Of a stretch of DNA of 40,681 bases, positions 8,319 through 15,599 are shown in pieces. The notes under the pieces were generated by a model, which was given only the letters and a program-made list of their open reading frames with translations, had not been told where the DNA came from and made no database searches. The stretch is taken from positions 1 to 40,681 of the forward strand of contig CAYOHY010000017.1 in NCBI GenBank assembly GCA_964403885.1, read 5' to 3'. The position numbers were made by a program, and so were the translations under genes. The DNA is from CAYOHY01 sp964403885. GTDB taxonomy: Bacteria; Actinomycetota; Coriobacteriia; Anaerosomatales; PHET01. How positions within the stretch are numbered: position 1 is the first letter of the stretch; every line of letters starts with the position of its first letter.

Positions 8319-8350
8319 AGATGGCAAATCTGGGTACATATCTGTCAAAT
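8301..8350. promoter_or_regulatory. TGNCAAA repeat array, probable operator
   Basis: TGGCAAA at 8301, TGGCAAA at 8322 and TGTCAAA at 8343 are direct repeats exactly 21 bases apart, that is two helical turns. A further TGACAAA starts at 8313 between the first two. The stretch is strikingly AT-rich for this genome and covers the -35 elements of both divergent promoters. It is the natural binding site for the adjacent XRE regulator (inference). Confidence 0.6.
8312..8340 (+). promoter_or_regulatory. Promoter of the VWA gene
   Basis: A perfect -35 consensus TTGACA (8312-8317) is followed after 17 bases by TACATA (8335-8340), a weak -10. Its -35 overlaps the -35 of the divergent regulator promoter almost completely. 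The leader to the VWA start codon would be about 95 bases. Confidence 0.45.
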
Positions 8351-8442
8351 GCAGTCTAGCGCAGCGAGGTGCACGGCGCGAAGACAGCGTGTCAGACCCG
8401 TGTTCTACGGTGTCGGCATGGCGGACGAGAAGGGAGACCGGG

Positions 8443-9153
8443 ATGACTGAGATGAAGTGGCCGGATGGGGGCGTCTCGTCACGTGATGGCGGCTCGATCC
8501 TCATTTCATTCGTGCTCGACAAGTCGGGTTCGATGGATGTCGTGAGGCAGGCGACCATCGAGGGGTTCAACGAGTTCCTCTCGGCGCAGCGTGCGCAGCC
8601 GGGCGAGGCCATGATGTCGCTCACGCTGTTCGACGACCGGCTCCATTCGGTGTGTGGGGCGGTGCCGCTCCGGGAGATTCCGTCGATGGAGCCGGCCAAC
8701 TATCGGCCCGGCGGGTGCACCGCGCTCTACGACGCGATGGGCCACGCCATTCACGCCGTTGACGAGTACCTTGCGTGCGCCGAGGAGCGACCGGATCAGA
8801 TCTTGTTCGTGATCATGACCGACGGCCTCGAGAACGCGAGCCACACGTACACGCGCAAGCACGTGTTCGACCTCATCGAGGATCGGCAGGCTCGGGGGTA
8901 CGAGTTCGTGTACCTGGGTGCGAATCAGGACGCCTATGCAGAGAGTGCTGCGATGGGCGTCGACAAAGGGCGCAGTCACACGTGGGAGCACAGCGAGGCC
9001 GGTCAGCGAAAGAACATGGCACTCCTGAGCCAGCGCGTGTCGGACTATCGCCGCGCAAAAGAGGCACGGTTCGCGGAAGAGTGGTTCGAGCCGCCCACGG
9101 GCACAACGGACGACACCACCACATCCGGTCGTTCGGACGGTGTGGGCAGGTAG
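8443..9153 (+). CDS. von Willebrand factor type A domain protein
   Basis: This 236-residue cytoplasmic protein is essentially one VWA domain. The metal-ion-dependent adhesion site is complete: DKSGSM (residues 26-31; D26, S28, S30), T93 in GGCTALYDA and D127 in IMTDGLEN. Such stand-alone bacterial VWA proteins bind partner proteins through a metal and often work with AAA ATPases or in stress responses. No partner ATPase is in this window. There is no signal peptide or membrane segment. The start is ATG at 8443 with AGGGAG six bases upstream. The gene is followed by a G-tract and a hairpin (9169-9203), then by a HEAT-like gene. It shares a promoter region with the XRE regulator, so coordinate control is likely. 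Confidence 0.87.
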   Translation: MTEMKWPDGGVSSRDGGSILISFVLDKSGSMDVVRQATIEGFNEFLSAQRAQPGEAMMSLTLFDDRLHSVCGAVPLREIPSMEPANYRPGGCTALYDAMGHAIHAVDEYLACAEERPDQILFVIMTDGLENASHTYTRKHVFDLIEDRQARGYEFVYLGANQDAYAESAAMGVDKGRSHTWEHSEAGQRKNMALLSQRVSDYRRAKEARFAEEWFEPPTGTTDDTTTSGRSDGVGR

Positions 9154-9168
9154 CGGTCGCGGGGGGGG

Positions 9169-9203
9169 CGACGCCCGGTGCTGTGGCACGGCGCCGGGCG
9201 TCG
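9169..9203 (+). terminator. Strong hairpin after the VWA gene
   Basis: CGACGCCCGG (9169-9178) and CCGGGCGTCG (9194-9203) form a perfect 10-bp stem with a 15-base loop, just after the VWA stop and a run of nine G. No T-tract follows, so it is either a U-less terminator or an mRNA-stabilising structure that lowers expression of the next gene. Confidence 0.5.
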
Positions 9204-9230
9204 GCACTTCCAGGTTGAGAGGAGGGTGGG

Positions 9231-9764
9231 GTGTACTTCGAAGCGGACACGCGGACGATCGAATGGCTGGACATGCTGCTCGTGCACCCCACGCGCCAGG
9301 TGAGGCTCGATGGATTGCGACTTCTGTCAGAGATCGAGTGCGCCGCCAAAGCAGAGTGGCTTGAACGCGCAAGCAGAGACCCTGACCCGGAGGTCGCCGC
9401 ATCGGCCGTGATCGTGCGGGCACTGGCGCGATCAGGCTCCTCGGACTGCATGGACCTGTTCGAGAGCGACTTCGCCGACGGTGCTGTCTCGGACGATTTG
9501 AAATGGGAGTGGGAGTACCACGTCGCCGTATGCCAAGGCATGCTCGTGCCCAAGGCGCTCACGATGGTGTGGACCAAGTCCGAAGATGACGCGGCCGCGC
9601 GCAGCCTCGCGATGTTCAAGCGGTCCCCCGGCGGTGTGCCCGATGACATGATCGCAGCCATCGTCGACAAGCGGTTCGTCACCGTCTATACGCGAAGCCC
9701 GCGCAACCACATCGAGGCCCGCGCGTGGCACGATGGCGGCCGGCCCCGCTACCGGGACGGATGA
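9231..9764 (+). CDS. Small HEAT-repeat-like protein
   Basis: This 177-residue all-helical protein reads like a few HEAT-type repeats: HPTRQVRLDGLRLLSEIE, then DPDPEVAASAVIVRALARSG, each with the Asp/Pro-Val-Arg turn typical of HEAT repeats. The C-terminal third (about 100-177) is less regular and ends in a basic tail. HEAT-like proteins bind other proteins; nothing catalytic is visible. The start is GTG at 9231, directly after GAGAGGAGGG (9217-9226), a strong ribosome-binding site. It lies between the VWA gene and the Pro-rich membrane protein gene. Its gene is longer than it needs to be for a simple adaptor, but I cannot assign a role. Confidence 0.65.
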   Translation: MYFEADTRTIEWLDMLLVHPTRQVRLDGLRLLSEIECAAKAEWLERASRDPDPEVAASAVIVRALARSGSSDCMDLFESDFADGAVSDDLKWEWEYHVAVCQGMLVPKALTMVWTKSEDDAAARSLAMFKRSPGGVPDDMIAAIVDKRFVTVYTRSPRNHIEARAWHDGGRPRYRDG

Positions 9765-9852
9765 AAGACGCCTTCCGTACCCGGTGACGGTTCACGGCGA
9801 GGGAGATTCGGGTGATACTGCCACTAGAGCCGCCGTTTCCGGGAGGGGTCCA

Positions 9853-11217
9853 GTGGCCGAACTGAATGCGCGTAACGATAGCTTCATCTCGATGTTGATG
9901 CAGGTGAGTGGGCGTGCTCGGCCGCGCGACATCCACGGCATGTCCGAGGGTGAGGCGCTCGAGCTGCTGAAGGCCTACATGGCTGCGCATCCTGAGCAGT
10001 CGCTCGCGATGACCGCCGATGCAATGGTCTACGCGCCCATGCCGGTGCACGAGACCCCCGTGGCCGCACCCGTCGAGCCGATCGCAGTCGACCCCGAGCC
10101 CGTCACGGCGCCGTCGGTCCCCGTCATCGAGCAGCCGACGTTTCAGCCCGCCCCGGCCGCCGCTGCCGATGTGCCGGCCCCGATTCCGGTGCCGATCCCC
10201 GTTCCGGAGCCCGCCACGGCCCCCGCACCGATCCCGGTTGAGCTGCCGGCGCCGGAGTTCGCTCCGGCGCAGCCTGCGACGCCCGAGTACCCGGCCTCCC
10301 CAAGGCCTCTGCCTGAATCCTTCATGCCTGAGCCGATTCCCGTCGAGCCCTCGGAGCCGCTGATCATCCCCGGGGGTGCCGCGACCGACACGGCGGCCCC
10401 GGACTCCGCAGCCGCTGAGCTGCCTTCCTGGTACTACGAGGAGGCAGTGCAGCCCCCGCAGCCGGGAGAACAGCCCACTGCATCTCCTGCGGTCCCCGAG
10501 TCGCCTGCGGAGCCCATGTCCGCCTTCGGGTCGCCCGAGGCCGCGGCTGAGCCCATGTCTTCCTACGGTGTGCCGGAGACAGCTGAGCCAATGTCTTCCT
10601 ACGGTGTGCCTGAGACAGCTGAGCCAATGTCTTCCTACGCCGTTCCCGCGCAGCCGGTCTTTGAGCCGCCCGCGATGGTCGAACAGTCCCTGGATGCGTC
10701 CGCGCTCGGTTTCGACCCGGCCGCGCCCGTTGCCTACGCGGCCGGCGAACCCGCACCTGCCGACCTCCCGGCGCCCGTTCCGGCTGACTTCGCCGTGCCT
10801 GTTCCGGTCGAGGCCTTCGCCCCGGCTCCGCCGCCTAGCCCGGCTGACTTCGCGACACCTGTCCCGGCGCCGTTCACGACCGAATCGCTCGCGCCTTCGG
10901 ACTTCGCCGACGTCCCGCCGACCGAGGTCGGCGTCGATGCGGGCTGGACCGACTCGGAGGCCTTCGCGTCAGTCGAGCAGGTCGTGGCCACCGAGATGGC
11001 GCCCGCCGAGGAGCCCCCGGTCTCCGCGTTGTGGTGGCTCGCGGTGGTGTTCTTCGGCTTTCCCGGAGCGCTCGTCGCGTGGCTCGTCAACCGAAAGCAA
11101 AGCCCTGCGAAGTCGAAGCCGTTCCTTATCGTCGGTATCGTCTTGGCGGTGATCGCGGTCCTTGCCTTCGGTGGCATCTTCGCGCTTGCCGCCATGGGGA
11201 TCACCGCCGGAGGCTGA
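9853..11217 (+). CDS. Pro/Ala-rich membrane protein, paralogue of the protein at 5959-6819
   Basis: This 454-residue protein has a helical N-terminal domain (about 4-48; NARNDSFISML then ALELLKAYMAAHPEQ). A roughly 340-residue region very rich in Pro, Ala, Glu and Val follows (disordered, with a 12-residue tandem repeat). It ends in two membrane helices in the pattern WWLAVVFFGFPGALVAWL then FLIVGIVLAVIAVLAFGG, with only a few residues beyond. The N-terminal domain and helix pair match those of the protein at 5959-6819, so the two are paralogues with different middle and end modules. The start is GTG at 9853, four bases after GGGAGGGG. The long linker would stay on the same side of the membrane as the N-terminus. 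Function unknown. Confidence 0.75.
   Translation: MAELNARNDSFISMLMQVSGRARPRDIHGMSEGEALELLKAYMAAHPEQSLAMTADAMVYAPMPVHETPVAAPVEPIAVDPEPVTAPSVPVIEQPTFQPAPAAAADVPAPIPVPIPVPEPATAPAPIPVELPAPEFAPAQPATPEYPASPRPLPESFMPEPIPVEPSEPLIIPGGAATDTAAPDSAAAELPSWYYEEAVQPPQPGEQPTASPAVPESPAEPMSAFGSPEAAAEPMSSYGVPETAEPMSSYGVPETAEPMSSYAVPAQPVFEPPAMVEQSLDASALGFDPAAPVAYAAGEPAPADLPAPVPADFAVPVPVEAFAPAPPPSPADFATPVPAPFTTESLAPSDFADVPPTEVGVDAGWTDSEAFASVEQVVATEMAPAEEPPVSALWWLAVVFFGFPGALVAWLVNRKQSPAKSKPFLIVGIVLAVIAVLAFGGIFALAAMGITAGG
10546..10653 (+). repeat. 36-bp in-frame tandem repeat
   Basis: Two full copies (10546-10581, 10582-10617) and a partial third copy encode AEPMSSYGVPET. A degenerate copy (EPMSAFGSPEAA) lies just upstream. 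The copies are nearly identical at the DNA level, which points to recent slippage or unequal crossing-over and predicts length variation between strains. Confidence 0.9.
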
Positions 11218-11262
11218 CGCGGTTCGGCTGCATGCGGTTCAACCCGGTTGGAGGGGGCTCTC

Positions 11263-12051
11263 GTGCGAATCAAGACGTGCTATGCGCTGTTGGCGCTGAT
11301 CGGTCTTGTCGTGGCTGTGCCCGGATGCGCAGGGAGTGCTTCATCCCAGGATCCCACGCTACTTGTGAGCAAGACGTGGGAGTGCCGGCAGTATCGGCCC
11401 GAGGGGGGCGAGCTGGTCGAGCCGCTCTCTGCTCCGCCCACGGCCGAGTTCTCCAAGACGCGCATCAGCGGATTCAGTGGCGTGAACACCTACGGGGGCG
11501 AATACAGCACGGATGGCGACTCGATCTCGTTCGGGCCCATGAACGTGACGCTGATGGCGGGCGAGCCAGAAGCGATGAGGACGGAGACCGACTACCTCGC
11601 TGCGCTCAAGGCTGCGACGCGCTATCGCGTGACTGAGGAGTCCCTTGAGCTGTTCGATGACAGGGGCTCGGTGCTGGTTCGCTTCTCTCCGGGAAAGAAG
11701 CTCTCGCTCGAGGGCACCGACTGGGAGTGCCTCAGCTACAACAACGGCAAAGAAGCGGTGGTCTCGGTGCTGACCAGTGCGCCCATATCGGCGCAGTTCG
11801 CCGACGGGACACTGTCGGGGGTCTCGGGGGTCAACAGCTATTCGACGACCTACACGCTCGACGCGGTGAAGATCGCCATCAGCCCTGAGATCGCGACGAC
11901 GCTGATGGCGGGCCCCGATGATGCGATGGAGCAGGAGCGGCTCTACCTGGCCGCGTTGCCCACTGCCGCGCGAGTGCAGATCAAGCAAGACACCCTCACG
12001 CTGCTCACCGCTGACGGCGCGCGTGTCGCGGAGTATCGCGCGGCAAAGTAG
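11263..12051 (+). CDS. Lipoprotein with two META domains
   Basis: This 262-residue lipoprotein has a signal peptide ending in lipobox VPGC (Cys22) and two tandem META/HslJ-type domains. Each opens with a Trp-Glu-Cys (KTWECRQY; GTDWECLSYNNG). Each then has a GVN motif after a Gly-Ser-Gly turn (ISGFSGVNTYGG; LSGVSGVNSYST) and the typical TLMAG segment followed by an acidic stretch and YLAAL. META domains are found in the heat-shock protein HslJ and in envelope lipoproteins; their molecular function is not known. The start is GTG at 11263, five bases after GGAGGGGG; a TTG 15 bases further upstream overlaps that ribosome-binding site. It lies 45 bases after the Pro-rich membrane protein gene and converges on the ferredoxin gene. 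Confidence 0.85.
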   Translation: MRIKTCYALLALIGLVVAVPGCAGSASSQDPTLLVSKTWECRQYRPEGGELVEPLSAPPTAEFSKTRISGFSGVNTYGGEYSTDGDSISFGPMNVTLMAGEPEAMRTETDYLAALKAATRYRVTEESLELFDDRGSVLVRFSPGKKLSLEGTDWECLSYNNGKEAVVSVLTSAPISAQFADGTLSGVSGVNSYSTTYTLDAVKIAISPEIATTLMAGPDDAMEQERLYLAALPTAARVQIKQDTLTLLTADGARVAEYRAAK

Positions 12052-12072
12052 CGGTACGGCAGCCCGACCCTG

Positions 12073-12909
12073 CTACCAGACGTCGGCCGCGACCGGAACC
12101 GTACACCGCTCGCTGATGGTGATGGCGTTCGTGCGGCAGTGGGGACGGCAGATGCCGCATCCCCAGCACACGCGTTCGTCCAAGGTGACCGCCGTGCGCG
12201 TCGCCTCGATCACGCCGAACGGGCACACCTTCGCGCATCGCCCGCAGCGCGTGCACTTCTCGGCATCGAGCGTGGCGACGTACTCGCTGCGCCACATGAG
12301 CTTGACGCCGTACCCGGCGGTCATGCGCATGGCCATGCAGCCGCTCTCGACGTTGCAGTTACAGATCGCGGCCGTGAACGGCGTCTGGAAGGTCCAGACC
12401 GAGTGCATGAGCCCCTGCTCTTCGCAACGTCGCAGCAGCGCCATCGCCTCGTCTTTGGTGATCTTGTTGAAGTCGTCGAGGTCGGGCCCGTTCTCGTAGC
12501 CCTTGAACCCCTCGGCGAGCACCGGCTCCACCGGTTGCGTGGTGACGAGCAGGCACACCTCATCGGCGGTCTTACCGGGTGTGTGCATGCGGCAGATGCA
12601 GGGGATGGAGGTGATCGATGTGGTGGCGTCGAAGATGCGCTCGCACTCTTCGAGGGGCACTGCCTGCCCGAAGTGGTTCTTCTTCATGTGGGCGGTGATG
12701 GCCGAGCGTCCCAGGTCGCCCAAGGGTCGGGGCAGCTTGTCCAGCCGCTGTGCCCACGTCAACGCCGATGAGCGCATCGAGCCGAAGCCCTCGATGAAGT
12801 CGACGATGTACTCGCGCCTTTTGAGATCGCTCTCAAGGTCGTAGGCATAGTTGGAGACGTTGAGGTACCAACGCTCACCCTCGCCGTGCTCGACACAGAA
12901 CTGGCACAT
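12073..12909 (-). CDS. Cys-rich protein with C-terminal 2[4Fe-4S] ferredoxin domain
   Basis: This 278-residue protein ends in a bacterial two-cluster ferredoxin domain: CTRCGRCAKVCPFG (Cys 219, 222, 225, 229) and CWGCGICRPHC (Cys 248, 251, 254, 258). Upstream it has extra cysteine motifs: CQFC at the extreme N-terminus, CICRMH with a later Cys (about 104-119), and CNCNVESGC (183-191). These could hold another cluster or a metal. The protein is soluble and lacks twin-arginine or membrane signals, so it is a cytoplasmic electron carrier or enzyme of unknown substrate, typical of anaerobes. The start is ATG at 12909, eight bases after AGAAGGG; the longer GTG start at 12930 overlaps that site. 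No redox partner gene is adjacent. Confidence 0.85.
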   Translation of the reverse strand: MCQFCVEHGEGERWYLNVSNYAYDLESDLKRREYIVDFIEGFGSMRSSALTWAQRLDKLPRPLGDLGRSAITAHMKKNHFGQAVPLEECERIFDATTSITSIPCICRMHTPGKTADEVCLLVTTQPVEPVLAEGFKGYENGPDLDDFNKITKDEAMALLRRCEEQGLMHSVWTFQTPFTAAICNCNVESGCMAMRMTAGYGVKLMWRSEYVATLDAEKCTRCGRCAKVCPFGVIEATRTAVTLDERVCWGCGICRPHCRTNAITISERCTVPVAADVW

Positions 12910-13020
12910 CGCACGAACCCTTCTCGCCACGTGTTCGCGACGACTGCTGTCGCCGCCCCGCCAGTGTACCCGTGGTGGAGGCGTGTGTGGCGAGCGTGCG
13001 GTGGTCGTGCGGCTCAGCCG

Positions 13021-13200
13021 TCAGGCCAGTTGCTCGGCCTGTCGGATGAAGCGCTCGGTCCGCTCGTGGCGGAGCTCGAGCTCGCTTTCGGCATAGAGGT
13101 CACGGGGGTGTGATCCCACGTGCTCGGTGTCGGCTGCCGTTGCGGCCTCGAAGACCTGAGGGTCTTGCTCGGTCGGAACACGGTCGGTCGGCGTGGTCAT
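13021..13200 (-). CDS. Small uncharacterised protein, 59 residues
   Basis: An open frame of 59 codons starts at ATG 13200 with GGAGGA four bases upstream and ends at TGA 13023-13021. The product begins MTTPTDRVPTEQ, is acidic and charged, and has an amphipathic helix in the C-terminal half (residues about 36-58, SELELRHERTERFIRQAEQ). There is no cysteine, membrane segment or recognised domain. The strong ribosome-binding site and charged helix argue for a real gene. I do not recognise it. It faces the same way as the ferredoxin gene 111 bases downstream and is divergent from pncB. Confidence 0.55.
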   Translation of the reverse strand: MTTPTDRVPTEQDPQVFEAATAADTEHVGSHPRDLYAESELELRHERTERFIRQAEQLA

Positions 13201-13413
13201 CGCGTCCTCCGTACTTCCTCAACAGGGGCGCCCCCAGCCTCCCCGCGAGGGCGCACACGCTCTATACCCCCGCGCGGGGTGTCATCCTGCCCCGTTCGGC
13301 GGAAAACATCGAGAAGTAACACTCGTGCAACGAGCGGTGACCGTTTGGAGTGGGCTGTGCGCGTGGTACGAACCGCGTGCTACCGTTGGGTGAACCGAGA
13401 AAAGAGAGGTGCC
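13201..13413. other. Divergent intergenic region with palindrome and pncB promoter candidate
   Basis: This 213-base region separates the small minus-strand gene from pncB. It contains the perfect 12-base palindrome CCCCGCGCGGGG (13268-13279). Just before pncB it has the extended -10-like TGC-TACCGT (TACCGT at 13381-13386), with no recognisable -35. No other gene is visible. Confidence 0.4.
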
Positions 13414-14883
13414 ATGCACGAGTCGTGCGCGAACTCAGCCATGCTTACCGATCTGTATCAGCTCACGATGGCGCAGGCATACTTCACTGCCGGCATCGCC
13501 GAGACGGACGCATGCTTCCACCTGTACTACCGCTCGAATCCCTTTGGGGGCGGCTTTGCGGTCGCATGCGGTCTTGAGCAGGCGATCGAGCACCTGAATG
13601 CGTTCAGGTTCGAGCCCGTCGACATCGAGTACCTGGCCAGGCGCACCGGCAACGACGGTGCACCGCTGTTCACAGGCGACTTCCTCGACTATCTGGGCGA
13701 GCTCGACTTCTCGTGCGATCTCGACGCCATGGAGGAGGGAACGATCTGCTTCCCCCGGGAGCCGATCATCCGTGTGAGCGGACCGCTGCCGGTCTGCCAG
13801 CTCGTCGAGACCGCGCTGCTCAACATCGTGAACTTCCAGACGCTCGTGGCCACCAAGGCCGCGCGCTGTGTGATCGCCGCCCAGGGCGACCCCGTGGTCG
13901 AGTTCGGCCTGCGCCGGGCGCAGGGTCCTGACGGGGGCCTCTCGGCGAGCAGGGCCGCGTACGTGGGTGGCTGCGCGGGCACCTCGAACGTGCTCGCGGG
14001 CCAGCGCTACGACGTGCCCGTCGCAGGCACGCACGCGCACTCGTGGGTGATGGCGTTCGACTCGGAGCTCGATGCCTTCGAGGCCTACGCCCAGGCGCTT
14101 CCCAACAACGTGACGTTTCTGGTCGACACCTACGACACGCTCGACGGCGTGCGCCACGCGGTCGAGGTGGGCCGCAGGTTGCGTGAGCGCGGACACGAGC
14201 TCATCGGCGTGCGCATCGACTCCGGTGACCTGGCGTGGCTGTCGAAGCGAGCGCGCCAGATCCTTGATGAAGGCGGGTTCCCCGGCGCCAAGATCTACGC
14301 GTCGAACGAGCTCGATGAGCACCTGATCACCTCGCTCAAGGACCAAGGCGCTGAGATCGACGTCTGGGGCGTGGGCACCAAGCTCGTCACGGCGTGGGAC
14401 CAGCCCGCGCTGGGCGGCGTCTACAAGCTCTCGGCGATCCGGCGCCCGGGCGGGGAGTGGATCCCGCGCATCAAGGTGTCCGAGCAGACCGCCAAGGTCA
14501 CGACCCCCGGGTTTCTGGGCGTTCGCCGATACCGTTCGCCCGATGGATGCTGGGCCGGCGACATGATCCATGACCTGGACGCGCCGCCCGCCGGCGACGT
14601 GGTGATGGTCCATCCCGAGGACCCGTTGCGAGCGACCTGCTACGCGGTCGATCAGCCCTCCGAGGAGTTGCTGGTCCCGGTGTTTCGCGGCGGAGAGCAG
14701 GTCTATGTTCCGCCCGCCCTGGAGCGCGTGAGGGAACGCGCCACACAACAGTTGGGCGAGCTCGACGCATCACACAAGCGCTTCTTGAACCCGCACACGT
14801 ACAAGGTGGGACTTGAGCGTGGACTGTCTGAGCGCCGCATCGCACTCATCGCCGCAGCACGGACCGCCGAGAAGGAGTGGTGA
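13414..14883 (+). CDS. pncB: Nicotinate phosphoribosyltransferase
   Basis: This 489-residue enzyme joins nicotinate to PRPP to give nicotinate mononucleotide in the Preiss-Handler NAD salvage pathway. It starts with the family hallmark LTDLYQLTMAQAYF and has EFGLRRAQGPDG (nicotinate and PRPP binding), GTHAHSWVMAF with the phosphorylated catalytic histidine, and GVRIDSGDL and GVGTKLVTAWD for phosphate binding. Length and motif order match the bacterial long form (NAPRT/PncB2-like). The start is ATG at 13414, three bases after AGAGAGGT. The upstream frame extension is not supported. The nicotinamidase gene begins two bases... immediately after the stop, so the two form an operon that converts nicotinamide to NaMN. 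Confidence 0.95.
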   Translation: MHESCANSAMLTDLYQLTMAQAYFTAGIAETDACFHLYYRSNPFGGGFAVACGLEQAIEHLNAFRFEPVDIEYLARRTGNDGAPLFTGDFLDYLGELDFSCDLDAMEEGTICFPREPIIRVSGPLPVCQLVETALLNIVNFQTLVATKAARCVIAAQGDPVVEFGLRRAQGPDGGLSASRAAYVGGCAGTSNVLAGQRYDVPVAGTHAHSWVMAFDSELDAFEAYAQALPNNVTFLVDTYDTLDGVRHAVEVGRRLRERGHELIGVRIDSGDLAWLSKRARQILDEGGFPGAKIYASNELDEHLITSLKDQGAEIDVWGVGTKLVTAWDQPALGGVYKLSAIRRPGGEWIPRIKVSEQTAKVTTPGFLGVRRYRSPDGCWAGDMIHDLDAPPAGDVVMVHPEDPLRATCYAVDQPSEELLVPVFRGGEQVYVPPALERVRERATQQLGELDASHKRFLNPHTYKVGLERGLSERRIALIAAARTAEKEW

Positions 14884-14884
14884 G

Positions 14885-15502
14885 ATGCGCGCGTTGGTGA
14901 TGGTCGACATCCAAAACGACTTCATGCCCTTTGGGTCGCTGCCGGTCGCCGATGGCGATGCCGTGGTGGCGGTCGCAAACGCGCTCGCACCGGCGTTTCC
15001 TCTGGTCGTGGCCACACAGGACTGGCACCCCGTCGATCACGCGAGCTTCGCGTCCAACCATGAGGGCGCAGCGCCCGGCGACGTCATCGACATCAACGGT
15101 GTGAGCCAGGTCTTGTGGCCCGACCACTGCGTGCAGGGCACGGCTGGCGCGTCGTTTCATTCTGCGCTCGACGTGGCGCGGGTCGATCACGTGGTGCGCA
15201 AGGGAAGCGACCCCGCGATCGACAGCTACAGCGGCTTCTTCGACAACAGTCGCAAGCGCGACACCGGGCTCGCCGATCTGCTGCGAGCCCACGACGTGGA
15301 CGAGATCTGGCTTGTGGGGCTGGCCACGGACTACTGCGTGAAGCTCACCGCGCTCGACGGGGCCGATCTGGGGTTCTCGGTGGTCGTGGTCGCCGATGGG
15401 GTCCGTCCGGTGGACATGGCGCCGGGGGATGGCGCACAGGCGCTCAGCGAGATGGAGTCGGCGGGTTGTCGCGTCACCACGAGCGACGAGTTGCTGGGCT
15501 GA
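14885..15502 (+). CDS. pncA: Nicotinamidase (isochorismatase-like hydrolase)
   Basis: This 205-residue cysteine hydrolase deamidates nicotinamide to nicotinate, the substrate of the enzyme encoded immediately upstream. Visible features are the catalytic Asp in VMVDIQNDFMP, the metal ligands in TQDWHPVDHASF and the following NH, the catalytic Lys in VVRKGSDP and the nucleophile in GLATDYCVK. The order and spacing fit PncA rather than other isochorismatase-fold enzymes. The start is ATG at 14885, one base beyond the pncB stop, with GAAGGAG seven bases upstream inside the end of pncB, so translation is coupled. It is followed by a large inverted repeat (15514-15590) that faces the convergent gene. 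Confidence 0.93.
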   Translation: MRALVMVDIQNDFMPFGSLPVADGDAVVAVANALAPAFPLVVATQDWHPVDHASFASNHEGAAPGDVIDINGVSQVLWPDHCVQGTAGASFHSALDVARVDHVVRKGSDPAIDSYSGFFDNSRKRDTGLADLLRAHDVDEIWLVGLATDYCVKLTALDGADLGFSVVVVADGVRPVDMAPGDGAQALSEMESAGCRVTTSDELLG

Positions 15503-15513
15503 GGAGAGGATTC

Positions 15514-15590
15514 GCCCCTCGCGACCGGGCGGCTGCGGTAGTGGCTGCCCGTGAGCATCGGTGATGGTGTGATGCCCGGTCGCGAGGGGC
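15514..15590. terminator. Bidirectional terminator-like 17-bp inverted repeat
   Basis: GCCCCTCGCGACCGGGC (15514-15530) and its perfect complement (15574-15590) flank a 43-base loop. They lie in the 97 bases between the convergent stops of pncA and the next gene, and ATTC/GAAT extends the stem after a two-base bulge. There is no T-tract on either side. The position suits a bidirectional terminator, though the long loop is unusual. Confidence 0.55.
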
Positions 15591-15599
15591 GCGAATCGG

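Noticed and set aside
9160..9168. G-run of nine as a slippery frameshift site
   Set aside because: It lies after the VWA stop codon in the intergenic region, so it cannot cause a coding frameshift.
12886..13113. 75-codon plus-strand frame
   Set aside because: No ribosome site and it is antisense to the ferredoxin gene start and the small gene at 13021-13200, which has a better start signal.
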